A stretch of DNA of 64,000 bases from positions 144,500,721 through 144,564,720 of the forward strand of contig NC_134530.1 of NCBI RefSeq assembly GCF_050624435.1, in the 5' to 3' direction. The number at the start of each line of letters is the position of its first letter. The first letter of the stretch is position 1. Both the position numbers and the translations under genes were made by a program. Under the pieces are notes generated by a model. It saw nothing but the letters and a program-made list of their open reading frames with translations, did no database searches and had not been told where the DNA came from. This document shows, piece by piece, positions 47,032 through 59,044 of this stretch. This DNA is from Tenrec ecaudatus (Eukaryota > Chordata > Mammalia > Afrosoricida > Tenrecidae).

Positions 47032-48545
47032 CCACTGTCCCCAACCGGCCCGCCTCCCCGCCCCCACACACCCCGCCCACTTGGCCTGACCTGGTTTCTC
47101 CCTTGTAGCAGCCGCCAGACCCTGCCCCGGCCCTCTGCCCAGGAAGAGCAGGTCAGCCCTGCCACACCCCCACCCAGCCCCAGCTGACTTCTTGGAGGCT
47201 AGGAGCACCTCTGCCCCCTAGTGCAGTCCCCACCCCATCCAACCCTCTGTAGCCATGTAACAGGAGCAGTCAAGTCCCGACTCCTGCTTAGGAAAGACCC
47301 ACAGCCCTCTCCCTGCCCCCTGCTGTTCTGAGGTCCTGGGGTTGCCCCTGGACTTCCTGGTCAAGGGGTGGGGTGACTGTACCCTGGAAGCAACCCTCCC
47401 TGCCCTGGGGTGGGGCCAGGGACCTGGGCATGCTGCAGGAGCCTGGGCTCTGTTCTGTGGGGTAGAAGCGGACTCTGGCCAGCACAAGCCTTGGCAAGAG
47501 TCCCTCAGCTCTGGGCCCCTGTTGGAATCTTGGGTGGGTCCTACCCCTGTCTGAATGTGCTCCTGCCTCCTGCCTGGGAGGCCAGTGACTAGTCCAGAGT
47601 TTTCCCCACGTCCATTAGCACATTACCATCTCCTGCCCCCGGCCGCCAGCCTGATGCCCACGGTGGGCATGAGGAGAGGGGACAGTGCACCGAGAGGTTT
47701 CCAGAGCACAATGTTTGGTTCGAGCACAATTGTGAAGCACACTCCCCCCACCCTCTCACCGGGGGCCACATTTTCTCTCTAGTGGCAGCTTCTCCCCGAC
47801 CGGGGCCCCCCACAACATCACTGCCCTTTGGGCCACCACCCCGCCTCCCCATGACACAGCTACAGACGCCCAGCGTGCAGTCCATGTGCACAGAGCCCCT
47901 GGAAGCCTTGGCCAAGCCTCCCTGACCCGGTGGGAGCACCAACTGGAGTGCTGTGGACTGGGGGCTGCTGCAGGGAGGAGCACCCCCAGAAGAAGCACCC
48001 CACAGCAGCATCCCACCCTTCCTCGTCGACTGCCCTCAGGGTCGCAGGCTGGAGAGGCCCCACTGGGGACGGACGGTTGGGCAGACGGACTGGTGTGGGC
48101 GGGAGAGTGGAGAGAGGGAAGGATGGACGGAGGAAGGGACCACTGGGAGATTGGTTGAGGCACCGAGCCTCCATCTGAGAGCTGTGGTTGGCAGGGCAGG
48201 ACGAGGTCACAGGGAGCAGACCCCCCTCCATGGAGGGTCCTGGATGACTGGGAGGGTCGACTAGGCCCAGGGCCCCCTCTTCACTCTATGGTCCCTTGGT
48301 CTACCCCATACCCAGCCTATCTCCCATCCACCGCACTCACCCTTCCCTGTGCTTTCTCCCCCTTCCTGCCCCTCCCGCCTCCTTCTGCTCCTTCTGGGTG
48401 TGTGAGGGGTGAAGGGGGCCCACATCTCCCCAGAGAGACGAGCTGGGAGGCGCAACACCCATGCTAGGCCCCCTCGCCTGACAACACCTCCCAGCCCCAG
48501 GCAGGATTCACCCCAGGAGAGACTCCACTTGGCGTACTCTCCTTC

Positions 48546-48705
48546 GTAGCCTATTTCTATTGTATATTCAATCTGTACATGTGGGTGTAAATGCTGTTAA
48601 ATGACAAACCCAATATTATACCGTGGCTGGTGGACTATTTTCATCCTCAGTGCTGTACAGATCTATTTTCATTGTACATTTGATATATTTTTAATTTTGT
48701 AGCGT
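48546..48705 (+). promoter_or_regulatory. AT-rich, UGUA-rich module in SLC6A17 3' UTR
   Basis: An abrupt AT-rich island in a GC-rich UTR. TGTA cores begin at 48561, 48574, 48586, 48654, 48673 and 48699. UGUA is the core for CFIm25 (poly(A)-site choice) and for Pumilio proteins, although no site here is a perfect UGUANAUA. A regulatory role is inference from the clustering. Confidence 0.4.
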
Positions 48706-49991
48706 GCGGCCGGGCCGAGGGCGGGGGCTTGGTAGCAGGGACGCCTGGCTGTGCCGTGCTGCGTGCGCGTTCGTCAGGGGACCCAAGCCTGGTGCGCACA
48801 CCCGTGCCGGGTACGGATCCATGACCCCAGTGTCCACCACGCCCCGAGCCCTCCCCAACCCCCCCCCCCTCGAGCTCCCGCAGGCAAGGGCTCGGTGGGG
48901 GCTGGGAAAGCCCCTGCCAGAGATAGGCAGAGTATCTGGCTGGTGACTCACTGCCTTCACACCACGGGGCTTGTCAGCAACAGGGAAGGAGGGCCTGGGG
49001 GGGGGGGCGGAACATCCCCCGGATTTGTTTTTCCACAGGCCTCTTGGCATTCCCACTGGTGTTGTGAGCCTTCTTCGGGAGGAAGAGTACGGGCGAGACC
49101 GCCCCGGAAGGCATCTCAGTGCCTCTGCTCCTGTGTTTGTCCAAGGGAGCAGCTACCCCATCCCCACTGGCCTGGACACCTCTCTTCCCTCCCTGAGGGG
49201 TGGCAGCCAGTAAGGGGCAAGGCCAGAGGGGCCCAGGCAGGTGGCCCCCTGACAAGACAAGGGGAGATCCAGTCCCAGACTCGCTGGAGGAGAAGAAGGG
49301 GCACCGCCCCTGTACGGGAACCTACGAACCTACCCCCAGCTTTGGTGCTGTGGATGAAGTGCCCACTAGAGACAAGAAGGCAGAGCGGGCAGGACCCGGG
49401 GGCTGGGAGTCAGGGAGATGGGGGCCCTTAGCTCTTGCCCGCCCCCAGCTGCCGTCATCAGCTTCTTGCATAGGGGGCATTGTGCCCTCCACGGAGGCCA
49501 GGGAAGACCCAGGTGGCACACACAAGTTGATGCCAAGGTATAACAGCGTCTGCCCTCCACCCGGAACTGTCGCAACAGAAGCAGCGCCCTGCCTCCCCCT
49601 GAACCGACCAGAGGCAGTGAGGTGAGGCCAGCCGCTGGGGGGCCTGGACCCGGCACAGGGCTACAGTATTACAGGGTGTGAGGCCCACCCTCGCCCACTG
49701 TGGAGGAGAGATGGCCGTTAGAGGGAGCCCTGCTCCTCGAGTGTTCCGTGCCCTGAAATGCGGGGTCTGCTGCTCCTTGGCGAGGGCCGACAGTGGGCTG
49801 AGGAGGGGGTCTGAGTGTCCCTGCTCATCTCCAGTGCCGCTTTGTACAGACCCGAGCACACACACTGCGCTGCCAGACCCATGCAAGCCCATGTGCCCCT
49901 CGGGGGTGGTTACCCTGGGCCACAGCTCCTCAGCCCAGGGAGGGGACACGGCATTGTCATCCTTCCCCCACTCTCCCTCGCCGTGGTGTAC

Positions 49992-49997
49992 AATAAA
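49992..49997 (+). terminator. SLC6A17: Polyadenylation signal AATAAA of SLC6A17
   Basis: A canonical hexamer about 3 kb after the stop codon, followed within 30 nt by a GTGTCTGTTCTT GU/U-rich tract. The first SINE-type repeat appears about 220 bp downstream, which supports this as the gene end. Confidence 0.7.
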
Positions 49998-50221
49998 GTG
50001 TCTGTTCTTACCAAGCCCCTATTGCCTTTCTCAGCTGCCTCTGGGATTCAAGAGAGGGGATGGGGGAAGCCCAGGGCCCCAAGGGGAGCTCTGGGGTAGA
50101 CGGTTGGGATGGACTGGACAGGGTGGTGCTGTTGGCACGTTGTAGGTGTGGGCGGGAAGACAGGGAGGGGACAAGCCTTTGTTTTGTGAGGACGCAAGTT
50201 CAGGTGTCAGCATACAGAGGA

Positions 50222-50560
50222 GCGGTGGTGGGTGGCTCAGTGGCTGAACGCCTGCCTCCCATGTGGAAGACCGGGCCACCTCCCGGCCAGCACCCCTCGG
50301 GTACAGCCACCACCGTCTGTCAGTGAACAGCTTCTCTGGCCAGGGCTTGCTGTTCTGTAATGGGACTGAACAGTTTCAGGGGAGCTTCATGCTAACACTA
50401 GGAAGAAGGCCCGCTGATGGACTTCTGAGTCAGCCAGTGAGAACCCCTGGGTCATGTCAGTCCCAACTGGCCCTCCTGGGTCACCGTCCATTGCCACGAG
50501 CCGGGGCCTACTCCAGGGCAGGAAACTAGGTCAGTGCATACCCTGGAAGTGGGCCTTGTT
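50222..50560 (+). repeat. Composite tRNA-derived SINE, second type, sense
   Basis: A tRNA-like head (GGTGGCTCAGTGGCTGAACG, CCTGCCTCCCATGTGGAAGA) followed by GTTTCAGGGGAGCTTCATGC, CTAGGAAGAAGGCCCGCTGA and GTGAGAACCCCTGGGTCATG. The body is unlike the common AfroSINE; it resembles the unit at 57955-58320. Confidence 0.6.
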
Positions 50561-50574
50561 AGGTCCCGCCCAGA

Positions 50575-50777
50575 ACTCTAACTCGCTACCGTTGAGTCCA
50601 TTCCGACTCCCGGTGACCTTACAGGACAGGGTAGACCTGCCCCTGTGAGTTTCCAAGGCTGTCTCTCTTTACAGGAGAGGAAAGCCCCCTCTTTCTTTCT
50701 CAGAGAGGCTGGTGGTTTCAAACTGCTGACCTTGTGGCTATCAGCCCAGCGTGTAACCCACTTCACCAACAGGGTTC
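50575..50777 (-). repeat. AfroSINE, antisense
   Basis: TTGAGTCCATTCCGACTCCC, TACAGGACAGGGTAGACCTG, TTTCAAACTGCTGACCTTGT. Confidence 0.93.
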
Positions 50778-51639
50778 CACTCAAGGTTTTCACAAACCTA
50801 GTCAGACGTGGGAAGGGATGGTCTGATGTGAGGACAGTGCCTGGTTCCCTCTCACAAGACCACGTAAGGGAAATTCCTGGCCACACTGCCATAAAGAGGC
50901 TTACCTTGAACTAGGTGAGGGTGGGCCATGTGGAGGGCCTTCTCCGGGAAAGGTCTGGGGGCTGGGAAGGTGCCAGGATTGGGGGCTGAGAGCGGCAGGG
51001 AGGCAGGGGCATGTGAGGATGCTGGGCAGAGGGCAGGGTGGTGGAGAACAAGTCATGCTCTAAGTTCTGAGGGACCTGCCCCCCTTGCAGGGCAGCGCTT
51101 CCTGAAGATTAAGTCCAAGGTGGAGACAAAATTAAGGACCTGACATCCTTTGTTAGCTCACATGTCAACACCAGTGACTGTCCGTACTGAGTGTGGCTGG
51201 GTGGCCAGATGGGCCCGGCCTGGCCAGAGGTTCTGGTCCACTCAGGGAGGTACCTGGGAAGACAGCCCTGCAGATGGACTTCCAAATCAGCAGTGTCCAC
51301 ACCGACCGACGTGATGTCCCTGGTAACTGAAAACAGCCCTGTGAGGGACAGACGGAGGGGCTCTTCTTGCCACCACCCCCTTCCAAGAGCAAAGATATGG
51401 AACAAGGGAAGTCTGGCTTTCGGACCGCCCCACCCTCTCCCGTCTGGGATGCTGCTGCTCAATCTCCAACGCATGCTAGGGCCTCAGGGGAGCCTCCTTC
51501 CCCTCCGGTGTACATAGGTATGCTTGAGAGGGAAAGTGTCGTTCCAGAAATAGCCACCAGATGGCAGAAACCTGTTCTCCTCAGCTCTCAGCTCAGCCCC
51601 CTCTCACACACCCTCCTCTGTGAGTTAGTTTATTGAATG

Positions 51640-51815
51640 AAGGAACCTGGTGCGAGGTGGCTAATCCGCCCACCAGCCACACCGCTGAGGGAGATTTGAG
51701 ATGGGGCAGTCTGCTTCTGGAGAGCGTTACAGCTTCAGAAACCACAGCGAGGCGGTGCTGCCTTGTTCTGTAAAGGTCAAGGTCGCTACTAGTTGGAATG
51801 CTACCCCACAGCAAT
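51640..51815 (+). repeat. AfroSINE, sense, diverged
   Basis: AACCTGGTGCGAGGTGGCTA, GCTTCAGAAACCACAGCGAG, GGTCGCTACTAGTTGGAATG. Confidence 0.7.
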
Positions 51816-52821
51816 ATTTGACTTATGTATTTTTGCTCCTTGGACATTTATTAAGTACTCTCCGTGGACAGGCTCTATGCAAGCTCTGGGCACACGAAAG
51901 CACACAACTTAGTCTCTGCTGCCTTGAGTTCTGCAAGGGGCACCTCACCCCGTGACTCCAAACCTGGCCCCCAAATCTGCCCAAATTTCCCATACTGGAA
52001 ATGCTGCTCCTTGCCAAGTCATTCAATCCTGTAGTGTTTCTGATGGAAATGCCAACTTGTGCCAGGTGGGACACACAGACCCACCAAGGAGGAGGGGCGG
52101 CAAAGGGTGCCAGGGGTCTTGGCAGACTTCCCAAGTTCCAATGCCTGATCCACCTCCTCCTTCCTGGGCGAGCCTGGGAAACTTACTCATTCCCTCTGAG
52201 CAGAAATGTCCTAGCCTGTGACACAGGGGCAGCAAATGGGTTGAAGGAAACAATGTATGTTGCTCCAGCAATCTATTACTAGGTACTAAGCCCCCAGAAC
52301 TTAGGGAAGTAGGGCCTGGAAAGTGTGCCCGTGGAGCGACGTCACAGATGTGGTGGCTGCACCTGGAACATGCCTGTCCCAGAGTGCTAGGGGTCTTCAT
52401 CCTCAGTCAGTGGCACCCCGGTGGGAGCAGCTTTCTTTGGAGGGGCTTCCGGCTTAGAGACTCAGAAGTGGACCGTGGAAGAGGTAAGTTCTGGTGGGGA
52501 GGGGCCCTGGCTGAGAGAGCAGGCCAGGAGAGGTCGGGAGGAGGAGGAGGACGGCTGTGGGAGGGTGTAAGAAAGAGTGTCTTGTGCCTCATGTTTGTCT
52601 GGGGCTGGACACCTGATATGGGCATGAGCCAGGGCTTGGTCACCATTGTATGACCTTGGGCAGAGCATTACTCTCTGAAATTCCCACTTTCTGATCCATT
52701 AAAGGGGTAGGGAAAGAAAACCTCTTCCTTGCAGAGATGAGAAGAGGGAGGAAAATAACCTCCACATGGAATACATACTGGGGTGCACTCTGAACTGTAT
52801 CCCACCCTGGAATACAATAAC

Positions 52822-53024
52822 CCACACTCCCTGCCATCGAGCCCATGCCACCTCAGAGCGACCCTAGAGGACAGGGTGGAACTTCCCCTGTGGGTTTCTG
52901 AGACCCTAACTCTTGACAGGAGTAGAAAGCCTCATCTTTCTCCTGATAAGCAGCTGGTGGCTTCAAACTGCTGACCTTGCGGTGAGCAGGCCAGTGCATA
53001 ACCACTATACCACCAGGGTGCCAT
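52822..53024 (-). repeat. AfroSINE, antisense
   Basis: GGACAGGGTGGAACTTCCCC, GGAGTAGAAAGCCTCATCTT, CTATACCACCAGGGTGCC. Confidence 0.93.
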
Positions 53025-53526
53025 TCAGTATTAGAGTCCCACCTTCTTTCAATCCTGGGGTCTGCTGATGCAGTGAACCAGTCTCCCAGAGGTCGAAGAA
53101 TAAACGCCCAGGAAGGAGGGGACAGAGGGCAGTGTGTCCAGGGAAGGGGATGGCCTGCATGGGTTCCTCCACCACTCCCGACAGCCCTTGCCCAGCTCCA
53201 GCTGGAGGGACTAGGACGGCACTGACGGACTTCACAGACTGCAGGAAAGAGGTGGCTTTTGAAAGGCCCCCAAAGCTGCAACATCTCTCTCCCAATGCGA
53301 AGAGGCGTCTACACCCTCCCCTGAATCTCAGGCAGCAAATGGCCCCATGCCCCTGTAGAGGATCGTAGAAGTGAAGCTATGTGACGTCCCACGCTGGATT
53401 GGAAAGGCCATGCCCCTCCACCTGGCATTCTTGGGATACCACTGAGTTGGGTCTACCTCTCTAGACTGCTGCTTCCTCATCCCACATACATGGCTGGTGG
53501 GGCGGGGACCAGTAGGGCTTATCCAG

Positions 53527-53685
53527 AACCACACTCCCTGCCCTCCTGTGGATTCCCTCCCACAGCGACCCTATAGGGCAGGCTAGAACAGCCCTTAGGA
53601 CTTACAAAAGCAGCTGGTGGTTTTGAACTGCCAGCATTGCATTAGCAGCTCAACGTGTAACCTGCTCTGCCACCAGAGCTCCTTG
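53527..53685 (-). repeat. AfroSINE, antisense, internally deleted
   Basis: GACCCTATAGGGCAGGCTAG, TGGTGGTTTTGAACTGCCAG, CTGCCACCAGAGCTCC. Confidence 0.88.
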
Positions 53686-53792
53686 ATAAGAAGCCCCCTG
53701 CCCTGACGGAGCTGTGCTGGAGAGGCTGCGAGCTGCAGGTATTTCCCTGGATGGCTAGCAACCACTGGCGGCCATAAGAACCTCCCCCTTGG

Positions 53793-54965
53793 TGTGGGAG
53801 GCCTGGTAGGGCATAATCAAGGGTAATGTAACCAAGAGGAATTACTGAAACCCTAATGAAGACTGAGCATGATAGTGGGACAAGAGGAAAGTCAAAGGAA
53901 ATAGAGGAAAGAGCTAGGGGGCAAAGGGCATTTATAGAGGTCTAAATAAAGGCATGTACATATGTACATATATTTATATATGAGGATGGGGAAATAGATC
54001 TATGTGCATATATTTATAGGTTTAGTATTAAGGTAGCAGATGGACATTGGGCCTCCACTCAAATACTCCCTCAATGCAAGAATACTTTGTTCTATTAAAT
54101 TGACTTTCTATGATGCTCACCTTCCCGACACAATCACTGAAGATAAAGCGGGCGAATAAGCAAATGTGGTGAAGAACGCTGATATAGTGTCTGGGGTCTT
54201 AAAGGCTTAAAGGTAAACAAGCAGCCATCTAACTCAGAAGCAACAAAGCCCACATGGAAGCACACCAGCCTGTGTGATCATGAGGTGCTGAAGGGATTAG
54301 TTATGAGGCATCAAAGAACAAAAAATCATTCATTATGAATGAGGGGGAGTGCGGAGGGGAAACCCAAAGCCCATCTGTAGGCCACTGACATCCCCTTGCA
54401 GAAGAGTCTCAGCGAGGAGACAGCCAGTCAGGGTGCAGTGTAGCAACAATGAAACATACAACTTTCCTCTAGTTCCTAAATGCTTCCTCTCCCCGCCCCC
54501 CCCCCCCCACTATCATGATCCCAATTTTAAATTACAAATCTGGCAAGACTGAGGATGCACAACTGGAAACACAGGGAATCCAGGACGGATGATCCCTTCA
54601 GGACCAGTGGTGATACTGGGAGGGTGGAGGGAGGGTGGGTTGGAAAGGGGGAGCCGATTACAAGGATCTAATATAACCTCCTCCCTGGGGAACAGACAGT
54701 GGGAAAGTGAGTGAAAGGAGACGTCGGACAGGGCAAGATATGACAAAATAAAAATTTGTGAATTATCAAGAGTTCATGAGGGAGTGGAGAGTGGGGAGGG
54801 AGGGGAGAAAAAGGAACTGATGCCAGGGGCTTGGGTGGAGAGCAAATGTTTTGAGAAGGATGAGGGAGATGAATGTACAAATGTGCTTTACACAGTTGAT
54901 ATATGTATGGATTGTGATAAGATTTGTATGAGCCCCTAATAAAACGATTAAGAAACAAAACAAAA
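53793..54965 (+). mobile_element. 5'-truncated L1 3' end, sense, with target duplications
   Basis: GGAAGCACACCAGCCTGTGT, ACATACAACTTTCCTCTAGT, CCTCCTCCCTGGGGAACAGA, ATAAAACGATTAAGAAAC, then a short A-rich tail. The flanks AAGAACCTCCCCCTTGG (53776-53792) and AAGAACCTCCTCTTGG (54966-54981) are near-identical and read as the target duplication. Confidence 0.88.
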
Positions 54966-55567
54966 AAGAACCTCCTCTTGGATGCTCAGCCCAGACCACT
55001 GCAGCGCCCCCTGGTTGACACCAGATGCAGCTGCATGGGGGGTGCTACGCCAGCACTGCCCACCTGTCATATGGCAAAATGGCGGGAGTATTTACATCAC
55101 TGCTTGTCATGGGGAGGAGTGATTTGTTTTATAGCAATCACATCCAAGGCCTGCCACTCAGTAGTTAGCTGAGTCCAACCTCCTATAGAGCAACTGAGGA
55201 AACTGAGGCCCAGAGGGGGATAAGAGCTGGTCAGGATTCCCAGAACAAAGTATGGGAAACTTGGGCCAAAGCTCGTTCCTTGTCTCCCATTCCAGTGCTT
55301 GTTTAACTACACAAGGCACTGAGAGGGAGAGCTCAGGGACCCTGCACTGCAGGCATTGAGCGTGAGCAGAGCCCTGTGTGTGCCCGGGACCGTGCTGAGC
55401 ACAGGGAACATTCGACCAAGCACCAGACACTGGGAGGCCCTACCTGTGGAGGCAGCCACCACCTGACTCCAGCGGCCCACTCACAGACTGAGCCCCGGGG
55501 CCCCAGGTGCCTGCTTTATTGACCTTGTCTTAGGTGAGAACAAAGCAAGGAGTTGAGGGGCAGATTG

Positions 55568-55735
55568 TCACTCAACTGACTCATTGCAACCCTAGGGGAT
55601 AGAGTGGAATTGCCCCTGTTGGTTTCTGAGATGGTACCTCTTCATCAGCATAGAAAGCCAAGGAGTGGTTGGTGGTTTCGAACTGCTGACTTCGAGGTTA
55701 GCAGCCCAATGTGTAACTATGCCACCAGGGTTCCT
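55568..55735 (-). repeat. AfroSINE, antisense
   Basis: CTAGGGGATAGAGTGGAATT, GTTTCGAACTGCTGACTTCG, TATGCCACCAGGGTTCCT. Confidence 0.92.
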
Positions 55736-56421
55736 CAAGCAACTTAACAAGCAATTGTTTTTAAGAATACTCTGTGCCAGGCACAGCGCCAGTTACTAAG
55801 CAAAAAACCTCAGTGGAGATCTTCCCACTGGCTCCCAGGTCACAGCTGGCCAGGTTCTGAGGCTCTCTGTTGTATCCGGGGCTGGCCTGAGCAGGGAAGG
55901 AACCCCCTGGGTGTCACAAGCATCCCAGAGGGACCAGTTTGCTCTGTCTCTCTAGACAACTGCTTCCTTCTTCCCCAGGCCACTGCTGGGGGGACTGGGC
56001 CCAGCAGGGCTAATTACCTACTCTAATGGAATGAACCAGTTTTGCTGGAGTGGAGCCCAGGTGGGAGGAATCTGTACTTTTCTAGATGGGGAAACACTGA
56101 GTGCCAAGGAATCTTGCCAGCTGAGCCTTGGGTGGGTGGATGGGTAGGTGGGGCAGGCTCTCAGGGGGACCCAGGCTGGTGTCTCAACCCAGGAGCCTTG
56201 TAAAGATGGCCTCTGGTCATATAGCTTCTCCCATGAGAAGGTCACGAGCCTTGGCCACATTATCTCCTGCCTTGGCCACTCCATTCTGGTTCAGTCTTCC
56301 AGTGTTCACTGCTGCTCTGGGGAGCAGCTTGAAGCCCCCCAAGAGGAATGAGCTGAGAGTTGCTCCCCGCCTCCCACACCCTTCCAGCCCTATGATGTCA
56401 AGCCCATGGTTTGGGAGACCC

Positions 56422-56612
56422 TGAGCCCTACGTAATGAATGGTGGGTTGGGCTGCTAACTAACCACAAAGTTAGTGGTTCCAACCTACCAGCCTCTCTTT
56501 GTGAGCAAGATGAGGCTGTTTACTCCCGTAAAGATTTACAGTCTCAGAAACCCACAGGAGCAGTTCTCACCTGACAGGGCCAAGATGGGGAGAAATTGAC
56601 CCAACGGCAGAG
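56422..56612 (+). repeat. AfroSINE, sense
   Basis: GAGCCCTACGTAATGAATGG, TACTCCCGTAAAGATTTACA, GTCTCAGAAACCCACAGGAG. Confidence 0.9.
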
Positions 56613-57289
56613 AAAGGGGACCTGGTTGGCTGAACTATGCTCTTTGCCCTTCTGGCTCCTTCCTCCTAAGAGCAGCGGGCCGTCACAGACTGTCCTGAGT
56701 CACGCAGGTGCCACATAAACGCTCACTGGCATTTTTGCAGCACCCCCCTCCCCCGCCTGAGGCCATGGCAGAGCCCTTCCAGCACACATTCACAGGCCAT
56801 CTCTCCAGTTGCCCTCCAAAGCGAAGCCCTCCCGGATGCCGTTTTGGAAGGCACTCAGCATTTGATTTGGAGTCTGTCTGGGGGTGAGTGGGATGGGGGA
56901 GAGGTGGGCTGGACAGGATAAAACGAGCTGATAACCAAACGGAGGCCCCTAACTCTCCCCATTCTTCTCTCCTCTCTGCCCTCCATGGAGAGAAAGGCAC
57001 TGTCACCTCAGGCCAATGATGATGACAGATAAAGCAATTCGATTTACAAGGCTGGGGCAGCGCAGGGTGTGCCGGGAAAGGATGCCGGCTGCTCGGCACA
57101 GACCTGGCAGGAACGGGAAGGGCAAAAAGGGGAGGTCAAAGGATGGGACTTTGCCTTGGCAGCTACAGGGGAGCCCCACAAAAGAGATGGGGTCCAAGCT
57201 AAGAAGGCAGATTAGATGGCTCGAGACACCCACAAGAAGCGGAGCCCCCACAAAGTCCTCCATGGGACACGTCAGCCAGCCAGCCAACT

Positions 57290-57470
57290 AACCCATTGCC
57301 ATTAAGCGGATTTCAATGTATATTGACCTTATACGGGGGTTTCTTATGGGAGAAATCTTTACGGGAGCAGACGGTTTTCTCTCTCTCCCAAAGGGTGGTT
57401 GGTGGGTTTGAACAGGGGCCAGTTTTGCAATTAGCAGCCCAGTGCTTACAGCAACACCACCTGGGTGGGA
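57290..57470 (-). repeat. AfroSINE, antisense, diverged
   Basis: GGAGCAGACGGTTTTCTCTC, TTTTGCAATTAGCAGCCCAG, CAACACCACCTGGG. Confidence 0.75.
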
Positions 57471-57673
57471 GGAAGGAAATGGTTTGGGATGAAGACTCCT
57501 GACCTGAAACCAATCCCTGGCAGGGGCAGCCCCAGCGCTCAGAAAGCAAGGGCCAATCCCTGGACAGCATAAGCCATTTGTACTCGCCGACTAGTCTCAC
57601 AGAAGAAAGACCCAGTGACCTGATTCTGTTGAGGTTACAGCCAAGGAAACCCCACATTGCAGGTCTACTAACA

Positions 57674-57875
57674 CAGCGGTTCTCAACCTGTGGGTCGCGA
57701 CCCCTATGGCGGGGTCCAATGAACCTTCCACGGGGGTCACCCGATTCATAACAGTAGCAAAATTACAGTTATGAAGTAGCAACATAAATAATGTTATGGT
57801 TGGGGGGGGGGTGGTCACCACCACATGAGGAACTGTATGAAAGGGCAGAGGCATTAGGAAGGTCGAGAACCACCA
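57674..57875. mobile_element. Non-autonomous hAT element of the SPIN/URR1 type
   Basis: 202 bp with terminal inverted repeats CAGCGGTTCTC and GAGAACCACCA and subterminal GTGGGTCGCGACCCCT, CAAAATTACAGTTATGAAGT and GAGGAACTGTATGAAAGGGC, which I recognise from rodent URR1/SPIN MITE-like elements. It is flanked by a hAT-sized 8-bp duplication, TACTAACA (57666-57673) and TTCTAACA (57876-57883), with one mismatch. No transposase is encoded. Confidence 0.88.
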
Positions 57876-57954
57876 TTCTAACACATCGAGTTTCCAGGGC
57901 GTCAGAATTTTTTAAGTTACCTACTGCTTGCCTGTCGGTTTTTGTGCTGTTGGG

Positions 57955-58320
57955 CCATGGTTGTTTGCGTGTTGTTTTGATGCTAGAGCCAGAGGCACCA
58001 GTATTTCAGATGCCAGCAGGCTCAACCCTGGTAGGCTAGTTTCTGAGAAGCTTCCAGAGAACAGACAGGCAAGGAAGAAAGGCCTGGTGGTCGAGTCCCA
58101 AGCATTGGTCAAGGAAAACAGCTGCATGGCAGCAGACTGTGGCCTGGCACAGGGCTAGGAGTCAAGCCTCCTAGGTTGGAAGCATTTACAATGCACAGGG
58201 GTGGCAAAAAGGGGCACAGCAGACCAGTGGTCATGAAGGTGGCGCCGCACTGGGAAACGTCTTATCCTGTTGCACGCGATGTCGCCAGGAGTTCGAGCCA
58301 ACTTGACAGCAATTAACCAC
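57955..58320 (+). repeat. Composite SINE / RTE-tail unit, sense
   Basis: GAAGAAAGGCCTGGTGGTCG resembles the second SINE type, and GACCAGTGGTCATGAAGGTG, GGCGCCGCACTGGGAAACGT, CTTATCCTGTTGCACGCGAT resembles an RTE 3' tail. Split into two near-adjacent pieces around 58160. Confidence 0.5.
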
Positions 58321-59044
58321 AGCATCGGAACGGCTACAATTGCTTGATGGCCCTCATCTATCACTCTGGGATCAGACAGTGCTGTCTTCCTAGCCGCTTG
58401 CCCTGCCTTGACCCAGGGAGACACCCACTGTATAGGCCAAGCCTTCATGTGGCCAGGCTCCCAGAGAGATGCTCTTCCCAGACCGCAAAGAGAAACCAGG
58501 GCACAGGAGGTGGAAGGTGGAGAAAAGGCAATGGACATGGACAGGAAGATTAAGGAATTAGAAAGTTCTAACTGGGACCGCTTCAAGGATTTGCTGGTCA
58601 GCGACGGAGCGCTTGGAGGAACAACGAATGAGCAGCGTCGCAAGATAAGAGTAGGCTGGGGGAGATGTCTGAGGTCCTCAAGTTCATAGAGGCGGAGAAT
58701 CAGGGCCCACCCAGGTCAACGCCAGGCTTAAACATGAAACCACAGCCTCTGCTGTCAAGTGCATCCCAATGCCCGACACCCCCGCGTGTGTCTGAGCTGC
58801 ACAGTGTTGCACCGGGCTTTCCACGGCTGGCTTTTCAGAAGTCACGGTCCCCAGGCTGGTTTCTTTGGACGTGCCTCTGGGTAGACTGGAACTTCCCATT
58901 TTCCTGAGAGTCGTCAAGAGGACTATGTGTTTGCTCAGGAACCAGTACTGCGGGTCCCCCTTTCTCTCCGCAGTCAGAGCCCATAAATCCAGTAGCACAG
59001 GAGATTAAATGTGTGTCCTATAGCTGCAAGGTTCATAGCTGAGA

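Larger units (their letters stand above)
12631..50013 (+). other. SLC6A17: SLC6A17 gene (vesicular neutral amino-acid transporter NTT4/XT1): all coding exons and 3' UTR
   Basis: Eleven coding exons splice in frame to 729 codons, against about 727 in human. Every junction has AG acceptors and GT donors except one GC donor at 21555. The product is a 12-transmembrane SLC6-family, Na+-coupled transporter of synaptic vesicles for neutral amino acids such as proline, glycine, leucine, alanine and glutamine; human biallelic variants cause intellectual disability (established knowledge). Intron sizes range from 232 bp (40201-40432) to 16 kb (23896-39958). An upstream non-coding first exon and the promoter were not identified and probably lie before this window. 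The 5' end given is the acceptor (AG at 12629-12630) closest to the start codon; an alternative acceptor near 12569 cannot be excluded. The 3' end is inferred from an AATAAA at 49992. Confidence 0.95.
47032..50013 (+). other. SLC6A17: SLC6A17 3' UTR
   Basis: About 3 kb from the stop codon to just past the AATAAA at 49992. Unlike every flanking intron, I found no AfroSINE, L1 or RTE insertion in it, which fits purifying selection on an exonic sequence. It is GC-rich apart from an AT-rich module at 48546-48705. The exact cleavage site is inferred. Confidence 0.75.

Noticed and set aside
58408-58689. Small + strand frame with charged helix-like sequence (DMDRKIKELESS)
   Set aside because: No homology I recognise, no start or splice context, and it neighbours SINE/RTE debris. 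Could be checked by transcript data.
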